From the NCBI GenBank assembly GCA_964564735.1, contig CAZMCH010000014.1, forward strand, positions 1 to 62,388: a stretch of DNA of 62,388 nucleotides, given 5' to 3'. This document shows positions 49,255-55,993 of the stretch, one piece after another (position 1 is the stretch's first letter; each line of letters starts with the position of its first letter). A program made the position numbers and the translations under genes. The stretch is from CAZMCH01 sp964564735. GTDB taxonomy: Bacteria > Poribacteria > DTPJ01. The notes beneath the pieces are model-generated. The model had not been told where the DNA came from. It worked only from the letters and a program-made list of their open reading frames with translations, and did no database searches.

Positions 49255-50071
49255 TCTTAATTCCTGCCCATGTTGTTGCTAACTTGCCGATTGATGAAAC
49301 AACAGCAAGTCCACCTGCTTTTAAACCTTTATTTGCAACTTCTGCAATAGTAGCTTCATCAAGAGCCACATTCAATATCGCAACTTCATCAACAGCACCA
49401 GTAACGGGAATTCCGCCTTCTACTCTTTGACCGATGTTTACTGGATGTGTTCCGGGTTTAGTGCCTTCATGACCTTTGTCATACTCACCTATTTTTACTC
49501 CGTTTACATAGGCGATTTCATGTTGTTTTTTCAATGTCCATGCAACATGATACCATTTGCCAACTGCCCAATCAGCATCTTTATCTGGCAGTTTTCCAGC
49601 AATTGAAGCCATTATTCCTTCGTCATAATCACCAGCACCATTGCTTGTATATGTATGAAGCTGACCCTGCATATAAATTCCGACTTCATATTCAAGGTAA
49701 TGCTTTCCGACAACCGCCATTCTTTCTGCCCACATATCTTTCATAACCTTGCCCGGATTGATCCAGAACATAACGGTTATCTCTTTATTCATATCAAGGG
49801 TATCGCTATCAGGAATGTTTATATGCGAAGTTCCATCAAATTCTACCGCAGAACCATATTTCCCTTTTACCCATTTAACTTTGCCTACAAATGCGCCATC
49901 GTTTCCGTTTCCTGACGAATCTGTTACCATTTCTCCTTTTCCTTCATCAAATAACCACATTCCAGCGACATTTTTCATATCTAGTTTTGCAAAGCTTGAC
50001 TTAACAAAAAATAGAGCAAGAACCATTAAAAATACTAATGTTAGGACTTTATAAATTGATAAACTTTTCAT
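49250..50071 (-). CDS. Exported LamG protein embedded in the BMC operon (copy 2)
   Basis: The product has 273 residues with a signal peptide at about 1-28 (VLTLVFLMVLALFFV core, SSFA). The LamG domain starts MKNVAGMWLFDEGKGEMVTD and has GKYGSAVEFDG, WYHVAWTLKKQHEIAYVNG and TGAVDEVAILNVALDEATI. The tail is GKLATTWAGIKK with Trp268. GGAGA before 50071 supports this start over the ATG at 50086. It lies between the class II aldolase and the first shell gene. Confidence 0.87.
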   Translation of the reverse strand: MKSLSIYKVLTLVFLMVLALFFVKSSFAKLDMKNVAGMWLFDEGKGEMVTDSSGNGNDGAFVGKVKWVKGKYGSAVEFDGTSHINIPDSDTLDMNKEITVMFWINPGKVMKDMWAERMAVVGKHYLEYEVGIYMQGQLHTYTSNGAGDYDEGIMASIAGKLPDKDADWAVGKWYHVAWTLKKQHEIAYVNGVKIGEYDKGHEGTKPGTHPVNIGQRVEGGIPVTGAVDEVAILNVALDEATIAEVANKGLKAGGLAVVSSIGKLATTWAGIKK

Positions 50072-50154
50072 CTCTGTTTCTCCCATAATTAAATTCCGAA
50101 TAACAAAAGCCCTAATAACAATGATATTAAATTTCTATAACCCACCTCCTCAGT

Positions 50155-50934
50155 TTATTGTTGACCTTTTATTGTTTCTACGATAATTTTTGTTATTAAC
50201 TCTGTTAATTCATCTTCATTTTCATAGGTTTTTATTGGCTGTTGATCTTCCAAATTCTTATATGAATCAGAAAAATCATGCGTTGATGAAACTTCTGTTT
50301 TGTTTCTTATCTCTATCAATTTATCAATATTTTCTTTGCTTAAACGCCTTTCCCCACCAAGCGATTTAGCAACCCATATAATATAAGCTGAATGTTCAAC
50401 CCTTTCCATTGTGTAATAGGCGGAATAAACATCAGAGCCAACGGTTACAACACCATGATTTGATAATAATATGGCATTACATTTATCAATAAAACCGTCA
50501 ATAGAGTGCGCTAATTGTTCTGTAGATGGTGTGGCATAATCAGCAAGCGGAACAGTCCCAAGCGTTGCAATAACTTCTGGGATTGCCATTTGATCGAGTG
50601 CAATTCCTGCAACTGCAAAACCTGTGCTAATCGGTGGATGAGCATGAACAACGGATTTTACATCAGGGCGCGCTTCATAAGCCCGAATATGCAATTTTAA
50701 TTCCGAAGAAGGCTTTAAGTATCCTGATATTAACTCTCCTTTCATGTTTACCTTTATAAGCTGATCGGGTGATATATCGCCTTTGCTCATGCCTGTTGGC
50801 GTTGCTAATATTTCCTTATCTGAGATTCTTATGCTAACATTACCGTCATTGGATGCCACGAATCCCTTTTGATACATTCTCCTGCATACTTCTACTAAAT
50901 CCCGCCTATACTGACTTTCAAGATTTATATTCAT
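50155..50934 (-). CDS. Class II aldolase (fuculose/rhamnulose-phosphate type) with cargo-peptide-like C-terminus
   Basis: This 259-residue zinc aldolase would cleave fuculose-1-phosphate or rhamnulose-1-phosphate to dihydroxyacetone phosphate and lactaldehyde. The metal ligands and acid/base are present: Glu78 (SSELKLHI), His97 and His99 (VVHAHPP) and His160 (LSNHGVV). After the catalytic domain a polar linker (about 215-237) leads to a short amphipathic helix DELTELITKIIVETIK (about 239-255), the typical form of a microcompartment encapsulation peptide. It is the first gene of the BMC run, with its own promoter. Confidence 0.88.
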   Translation of the reverse strand: MNINLESQYRRDLVEVCRRMYQKGFVASNDGNVSIRISDKEILATPTGMSKGDISPDQLIKVNMKGELISGYLKPSSELKLHIRAYEARPDVKSVVHAHPPISTGFAVAGIALDQMAIPEVIATLGTVPLADYATPSTEQLAHSIDGFIDKCNAILLSNHGVVTVGSDVYSAYYTMERVEHSAYIIWVAKSLGGERRLSKENIDKLIEIRNKTEVSSTHDFSDSYKNLEDQQPIKTYENEDELTELITKIIVETIKGQQ

Positions 50935-50983
50935 AGATTACGTTCTCATTGATAAAAAGTTATAATAGTAAAGTTTGTTTAGT

Positions 50984-51013
50984 GTTATAACATAACTGAT
51001 CTAGGAAAGTCAA
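50984..51013 (-). promoter_or_regulatory. Promoter candidate for the BMC operon
   Basis: On the minus strand TTGACT (51008-51013), 18 bp, TATAAC (50984-50989). It lies about 50 nt upstream of the aldolase ATG, in the gap after the ABC-2 permease gene. Confidence 0.5.
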
Positions 51014-51033
51014 GCATAAAAGTTTAGCATAAT

Positions 51034-51885
51034 TTATTTCCAACGAACAAGTATAGCCTCACGACAGAATAATTTTACTGCAAGACGTAAAACTGCTAAA
51101 TCTAATAAACATAAGACAAACGACAAAATTAATAATAATATGGGTGTAAAAGAAATTACACCAATTATTTGAGTTGCTACTATTGCAAGAACAGGTAAAA
51201 CTATTATAAGAGCGACATTCTGTGCGCTTTTTGCATCACTTGCCTTTGATGACGAAATAACGCCAAGCATAAAACTCAAAACACTTATGGCAGGAACTAA
51301 AAATATAAGTGATATTAGCCATATAGATATAAGCTGTGTGCTTTGCAGACAGGTTTCAACAACTGCTTTTGACACAAGAAAGGTTATACCAACAAGAAAG
51401 ACAACAGCGCAGACCCAAGACATTATTATAGCAGGTATCGCACCCGAAAGAGCCTTTGCTAAAAGCAATTCCCATGTCCTCACTGGCGTAGCAAGCAATG
51501 GCTCGAGAGTGCCTGTCTGCTTTTCTTCTACAATGCTGAATGTTGCAAGGCTTATTGCTATCATCGTTGGTATTAATAGCAGATAATATGGGAACTGACT
51601 CACAAGAAGCAAATGGAATCTATCCGAAAGCGACAAAGAGGTTATCTCAGACGAAATCATTCCCTGAAGGTTTGCCATAGACCTTTGAATCATGGCGTTT
51701 GATGTTATGTCCTCAAGGGAATTTGCGCCAACAAATGTCTTAACTGCAAATATTATTCCTAACACCTGACCAACTATAAGCAATGGAAGAAGCGTCACAA
51801 CAAGAGTATTATTAACGCTTTTAAAGGTCAATTTCCATTCTTTTTTAAGGACGTTTTTTATACGTTTAAGCGTCATATTTTCCAT
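51034..51885 (-). CDS. ABC-2 type transporter permease
   Basis: The 283-residue membrane protein has about six hydrophobic helices and a large N-terminal loop (about 55-100). The family motif IVEEKQTGTLEPLLATPV (about 130-147) is clear, followed by WELLLAKALSGAIPAIIMSW. It would form an exporter with an ATPase, but none is adjacent. The start overlaps the end of the URO-D-like gene by about 20 nt. Starts at 51885 or 51876 are both possible, with weak GGAA before the latter. Confidence 0.82.
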   Translation of the reverse strand: MENMTLKRIKNVLKKEWKLTFKSVNNTLVVTLLPLLIVGQVLGIIFAVKTFVGANSLEDITSNAMIQRSMANLQGMISSEITSLSLSDRFHLLLVSQFPYYLLLIPTMIAISLATFSIVEEKQTGTLEPLLATPVRTWELLLAKALSGAIPAIIMSWVCAVVFLVGITFLVSKAVVETCLQSTQLISIWLISLIFLVPAISVLSFMLGVISSSKASDAKSAQNVALIIVLPVLAIVATQIIGVISFTPILLLILSFVLCLLDLAVLRLAVKLFCREAILVRWK

Positions 51886-52924
51886 ATTTCATCACAAATT
51901 CATGATAATGCAAGTAATTTTTTACTGGAATATCGGGACCAATAGAATGCGCACCGATAGCAACTCCGCCGTCTTTTGCACATTCTACGATTTCGCCTGC
52001 CTGAGCCTCGATTTCGGCAAATGTGCCTCTTGGCAAAACATGGGAGTTGCACATTCCGCCAATATAAGCCAGCTTTTTGCCATACTTTGCTTTTAATCTT
52101 GGTATATTTAATCCTGCCTTCGGTTCAACGGGATTGAGTGCATCTATGCCAGCATCAATTAGCATATCTAGCAATGGCTCAACATTTCCGTCACTATGAA
52201 GGCAGACTTTTTCTGCACCTGCGGATTTGAAGGATTTAACCATGTGCCTGTATCCCGGAAGGAATATCTTTTCAAATGACTTTGGGGACATCAAGGGCTG
52301 AAGATTGCTTCCCATATCGTCGTATATAAATACGCCTGTATCATATAGATCGCCTCTGCGGAGAGATTCCTTGCCTATCTCTGCAATATGCTCTGCGACT
52401 CTCCAAGCCAAAGCCTGTGCAAATTCAGGATCACCACCTATATCAAAAAGGAAATTCGTTTTTCCTCTAACATGCGCAGACCTCAAAAAAGGTCCTCCTG
52501 TTTTGCAGAAAATACAACGCCTGTCTTTTTTGAATCTTTCAGGATCAAAGCCACCATAACGGAAATCAAGGTAAGGTGAATCAAATTCTATCTTATCAAG
52601 ATCGCTTTTATCTTTGATTATAGTGTCAAGTTCCTCATAAAAAAAGCTATTGGGGCGTGTGCGGATAATACTCCCCCAGCTATTTTGCGATATTGTGCCT
52701 GTGGAATCCTGTGATATTGTCCTTGCACGTGTCGGAAAAGCGGTTTCATCAGCGACAACGATAGCAATATCTATGCAGAAATAATCATCAAGGCTTATGC
52801 CTGATGGGATATTCAATTCTTTGTAACATTTTTCTGCAAACTCCGACCAAAAGCCATCAAATTTGGGTATTCTATCAGGTGGCTTGTGATCTAATGCTGT
52901 CATTACTCGTTCTTTTGATGTCAT
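51866..52924 (-). CDS. Uroporphyrinogen decarboxylase (URO-D) family protein
   Basis: The product is a 352-residue TIM barrel. Family landmarks are DHKPPDRIPKFDGFW (about 12), VFIYDDMGSNLQPLMSPKSF (about 205), CLHSDGNVEPLLDMLIDAGI (about 247), LAYIGGMCNSHVLPRGT (about 288) and a His/Gly C-terminal pattern. It resembles the methyltransferase-like group (MtaA/CmuA relatives) abundant in Poribacteria and Planctomycetes, not haem-pathway HemE, since the HemE N-terminal Arg/substrate loop is absent. Function unknown. It overlaps the permease start. Confidence 0.78.
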   Translation of the reverse strand: MTSKERVMTALDHKPPDRIPKFDGFWSEFAEKCYKELNIPSGISLDDYFCIDIAIVVADETAFPTRARTISQDSTGTISQNSWGSIIRTRPNSFFYEELDTIIKDKSDLDKIEFDSPYLDFRYGGFDPERFKKDRRCIFCKTGGPFLRSAHVRGKTNFLFDIGGDPEFAQALAWRVAEHIAEIGKESLRRGDLYDTGVFIYDDMGSNLQPLMSPKSFEKIFLPGYRHMVKSFKSAGAEKVCLHSDGNVEPLLDMLIDAGIDALNPVEPKAGLNIPRLKAKYGKKLAYIGGMCNSHVLPRGTFAEIEAQAGEIVECAKDGGVAIGAHSIGPDIPVKNYLHYHEFVMKYGKYDA

Positions 52925-52961
52925 GTTTGGGTTTCCTTAAAAATTATTGATGCAACTTTCA

Positions 52962-53402
52962 TTACCAATTCTCAACTTTCAGGTCTTTAATGCCGTTAAG
53001 TTGAAGAAGGTCGCTATCTGCCGAAACCAAAATTAGACGATACTGTATCGCTGTTGCTGCAATCCACAAGTCATTGTCTTTGAATCCCAATGATTCAAAT
53101 TTTACATTTCTGCGCTTATTTCTATCTTTTGGACCAAAGTAATTCAAAATATCTGCTTTTATTTCAGCAAAAATATCAGCAGTAACTTTGTTTACGGGCA
53201 ATAGTGATATAATATCAAAGAGCTTTTCGACCAAGGATAGGTTCTCATTTATTTGCTCAGATTTATAAACACCATATAGCAATTCTCCTCGAACGACTAC
53301 GCTTGTTGATAGCTGTTCAGCCCCTAAATCTCGGAATTTAGACACAGTATTCTCAAATCCAAATAAGTAGCTCAGACAGTGAGTTGTGTCCAGCAAATAC
53401 AT
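52962..53402 (-). CDS. PIN-domain RNase toxin (VapC-like)
   Basis: This 146-residue PIN protein has the acidic site D5 (MYLLDTTH), E40 (VVVRGELLYG), D109/D111 (FKDNDLWIAA) and D129/D131 (VSADSDLL). It would cleave RNA when free of its antitoxin. It is slightly longer than the usual ~130 residues, with an insert near 85-105 (GPKDRNKRRNVKFESLGF). A longer frame to 53435 exists, but CGGAG precedes the ATG at 53402, which lies 1 nt after the antitoxin stop. Confidence 0.84.
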   Translation of the reverse strand: MYLLDTTHCLSYLFGFENTVSKFRDLGAEQLSTSVVVRGELLYGVYKSEQINENLSLVEKLFDIISLLPVNKVTADIFAEIKADILNYFGPKDRNKRRNVKFESLGFKDNDLWIAATAIQYRLILVSADSDLLQLNGIKDLKVENW

Positions 53403-53403
53403 A

Positions 53404-53709
53404 TTAAAACTCCGTGTCTCTTTGTGATTCTTCAATAGTTTTTAAAATTGCTTCGTATTCTTCCCTTGGACCTATCCATTTCCCAGCTAGGTTTAATAGC
53501 TCTTTCGTTCTATTATTATCATTTATACTATCTTTCCGATGACCATTTATATATTCTTGAAAACTACTATCAGAAATTCTTAGCACTTTGCCAAACCTTA
53601 CTGCACTAAGCTTGCCAGAACGTATTAACCGTCTTATACTTTCCTTATGTAGTTTTGTTTTCTCTGCAATTTCCTCTACTGTATACCAGTTTTCATTTAT
53701 GGCACTCAT
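53404..53709 (-). CDS. Excisionase/MerR-like helix-turn-helix antitoxin
   Basis: The product has 101 residues. A winged helix-turn-helix of the excisionase family covers about 7-55 (WYTVEEIAEKTKLHKESIRR, then GKLSAVRFGKVLRISDSSF). The acidic C-terminal half probably folds against the PIN toxin encoded next. An Xis-like HTH replaces the AbrB or RHH domain usual for VapB. AGGAGG precedes the ATG and a consensus promoter lies 21 bp upstream. Confidence 0.78.
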   Translation of the reverse strand: MSAINENWYTVEEIAEKTKLHKESIRRLIRSGKLSAVRFGKVLRISDSSFQEYINGHRKDSINDNNRTKELLNLAGKWIGPREEYEAILKTIEESQRDTEF

Positions 53710-53729
53710 GATAACACCTCCTCAATCAT

Positions 53730-53758
53730 ATTATACCATTAATGACTACTATATACAA
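53730..53758 (-). promoter_or_regulatory. Promoter for the PIN/HTH toxin-antitoxin pair
   Basis: On the minus strand TTGTAT (53753-53758), 17 bp, TATAAT (53730-53735). The -10 box is perfect and lies about 20 nt before the start codon. Confidence 0.6.
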
Positions 53759-53770
53759 TTATTAAAAACA

Positions 53771-54412
53771 TCACATTTTAATATTACCCCATGCGACAGC
53801 AAGCTTATCCTTAGAATCAACCGCAGTTGGTTTTATGCCCGGACCATTTATATCAAAATCATCAACAGCCATCTTTGCATTCCAAACCCTAACGCCAACC
53901 ATGCCTGTTGCCAACTGATTATCTTCCCATACTCCCATATCTTCACCATCAAGAAAGAACTGGAATTTTTTCCCCTGAATAACAAGTTTGAATTTATATT
54001 CTACACCGATTTTTGTCTTAAAATCTATCGGATTTATAGGAGCCCCGCCATTCATCCATGCCCCGTTAATACAACCACAATAACCAACCCTCTGATCCAT
54101 TCTTACGCTGATAACATAAAACATTTTGCCATCAGCCAATCGCCATACAAGACCGATATTATCCGCAGAGCCTTCCAGCATTGTTGCTTTGCAGGTAACA
54201 ACGCAATCTGTCCATGTCATATCACCAACAACTGCTATTGCGTCTGTGGCATCTGTTTTCTCAATTATATACTTACCTTTTTCAATATAACCTTTTCCCG
54301 CAAAGATTTTCCAGTCATCTGCCTGACTCGCCTTCTCAAAATCATAAAAAAGACCAAATGCGGATTGTATAGAAATTAAAAACACTGCAAAGACAATAGA
54401 TAGCTTTTTCAT
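53771..54412 (-). CDS. Exported DUF1080/family-16-like jellyroll protein with shared tail
   Basis: The product has 213 residues with a signal peptide at 1-19 (LSIVFAVFLISIQSAFG). The mature jellyroll (about 20-188) is of the DUF1080 / glycoside-hydrolase-16-like type: LFYDFEKASQADDWKI, DCVVTCKATML, NIGLVWRLADGKMFYVI, YKFKLVIQGKKFQFFLDG and TGMVGVRVWNAKMAVDDFDI. This differs from LamG. It still ends with DKLAVAWGNIKM (Trp208), the same tail as the LamG proteins. It may bind or cleave a glycan. It lies 22 bp after the esterase gene. Confidence 0.78.
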   Translation of the reverse strand: MKKLSIVFAVFLISIQSAFGLFYDFEKASQADDWKIFAGKGYIEKGKYIIEKTDATDAIAVVGDMTWTDCVVTCKATMLEGSADNIGLVWRLADGKMFYVISVRMDQRVGYCGCINGAWMNGGAPINPIDFKTKIGVEYKFKLVIQGKKFQFFLDGEDMGVWEDNQLATGMVGVRVWNAKMAVDDFDINGPGIKPTAVDSKDKLAVAWGNIKM

Positions 54413-54434
54413 TTGTCCATCTCCTTATGTTTGA

Positions 54435-55172
54435 TCAAATGCCCAAGACTTTGGCATGGAATCTGATCGCTTCTTGTATGTGAATATCCCAATAAGCCCA
54501 GTTATGATCTCCGGGAAATTCCTCGTATTCATGCGGTATATTTAGCTTATTGAGATGCTGATGGAATTCTCTGTTATCTTCCAATAAGAAGTCATCAAAG
54601 CCGCAATCTATATGTATAGCAGGTAGTTTGCCTTTGTCAATCTTTTCAACAATTGCCCAAAGGTCGTCTTTACCGCCTGTGGGATATTCGCCATATATAA
54701 GACGCATTTCAGAGGCTAATTCATCTCTGAATGGATTATGTCCTGCGGAAACTCCTCCAGAATGGCTAGCTGTGCTACAAAACATATCAGGAAACTTCAG
54801 GGCTAGTTTTAGCGCACCATATCCGCCCATACTTAAACCACTAATAACACGCCCAGACCTTTCAGCTTTTGTATTGAAATGTGTATCAACAAAGCTGATA
54901 ACATCGTTTATTATATGCGCTTCATGGGCAGGTCCATTTACCGCATCACAATAAAAACTCCTTCCGCCATCAGGCATTACAACAGCCAAAGGCAATCCGC
55001 TGACATATCTCTCTATGCTTGTTCTGCGAGTCCAAATAGTATGGTCATCAGATAAGCCATGCAATAGATACATAACCGCATAAGGCTCTTTTGTCCCATC
55101 TGGAAGAATAACTTGCATAGAACAAGCCTTTTGCAATGACGCACTATGATAATTTACATTCAAAAAAGCCAT
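54435..55172 (-). CDS. Esterase of the FrmB/antigen-85 family
   Basis: The 245-residue alpha/beta hydrolase has MYLLHGLSDDHTIW (about 34), the nucleophile elbow ISGLSMGGYGALK (Ser114), an Asp in IHCGFDDFLLE-like context (CGFDDFL, about 194) and the His in FPGDHNWAYW (about 225). It resembles S-formylglutathione hydrolase and acetyl-xylan or feruloyl esterases. There is no signal peptide. A GTG at 55187 is in frame, but GGAGGG fits the ATG at 55172. Near glycosidase genes, deacylation of glycans is plausible. Confidence 0.82.
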   Translation of the reverse strand: MAFLNVNYHSASLQKACSMQVILPDGTKEPYAVMYLLHGLSDDHTIWTRRTSIERYVSGLPLAVVMPDGGRSFYCDAVNGPAHEAHIINDVISFVDTHFNTKAERSGRVISGLSMGGYGALKLALKFPDMFCSTASHSGGVSAGHNPFRDELASEMRLIYGEYPTGGKDDLWAIVEKIDKGKLPAIHIDCGFDDFLLEDNREFHQHLNKLNIPHEYEEFPGDHNWAYWDIHIQEAIRFHAKVLGI

Positions 55173-55195
55173 ATATTTTCCCTCCACAAATATTA

Positions 55196-55909
55196 TTAGG
55201 CATCATAACGGCGTATATAAATTTCGTCGATAGTTGCTCGTTCGTGCATAGTCAAGAGCATCATAACAGCATGGGCAATATCCTCAGGGCGCATCCAATC
55301 TGATCTATCTGTTTCTGGTCTCGCATCTGCGGTCAATTTCGTATCAACTCCGCCGGGGCATATAGCATGAACTCTTATATTATATGGTTTTAACTCAAGA
55401 CTCAAAGCCCTTGACAAACCAAGCATACCATGTTTCGAGGCAACATAAGCCATTTGATTAACATAAGCCTTTTGAGATGCGCTTGAACATATATTGACAA
55501 TCGTCCCCGAACCCTGACCGATCATGACTTTTGCAACACCCTGAGAAAAGAGAAAAGCCCCACGCATGTTGACAGCCATAGTGATATCCCAATCATTCTG
55601 AGTTAATTCAAGGAAAGGCTTAAATATTGCGATCCCTGCATTATTGACGAGTATATCAATACGTCCAAATGTCTCAAAAGTTTTCTCTATAATATAGTCA
55701 ACATCATTAGAGTCTGATATATCTCCAGTAATTGCCAAGCCCTTTGCGTCAAACATACCTATTTCGCTAACAACTCTGTCCAGTTCTTCTTGAGTTCTCG
55801 AAACAACAGCGACATCACATCCTGCTTCAGCTATTGAAAGTGCAATTGCGCGACCAATACCACGTCCTCCACCCGTTACAATTGCCTTTTTGCCCTTGAG
55901 TAATTTCAT
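55196..55909 (-). CDS. Short-chain dehydrogenase/reductase
   Basis: This 237-residue SDR has the cofactor motif TGGGRGIGR (12-20), NNAG (89-92) and catalytic Ser142/143, Tyr155 and Lys159 (YVASK). It resembles FabG-like and sugar-alcohol dehydrogenases. It is shorter than FabG at the C-terminus. It lies 23 bp upstream of the esterase start on the same strand. The substrate is unknown; a deoxy-sugar or lactaldehyde is possible given the neighbours. Confidence 0.85.
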   Translation of the reverse strand: MKLLKGKKAIVTGGGRGIGRAIALSIAEAGCDVAVVSRTQEELDRVVSEIGMFDAKGLAITGDISDSNDVDYIIEKTFETFGRIDILVNNAGIAIFKPFLELTQNDWDITMAVNMRGAFLFSQGVAKVMIGQGSGTIVNICSSASQKAYVNQMAYVASKHGMLGLSRALSLELKPYNIRVHAICPGGVDTKLTADARPETDRSDWMRPEDIAHAVMMLLTMHERATIDEIYIRRYDA

Positions 55910-55993
55910 TAAGTAACTCCTCGTTAATTTTTTAGATTATGCTGTAATGGCAATAAAAGATAAAGATTAATTCCCTAAAGTAATAACATGATG

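Noticed and set aside
51034..51885. Assigning the ABC-2 permease to the BMC operon
   Set aside because: A promoter-like sequence lies between the permease and the aldolase, and the permease overlaps the URO-D-like gene instead.
52720..52735. CACGTG word considered as a parS site
   Set aside because: The flanks do not match the TTTC/GAAA arms of parS.
53588..54379. 263-codon open frame on the plus strand
   Set aside because: It is antisense to the DUF1080-like and HTH genes, has no ribosome site, and its translation has no domain-like pattern.
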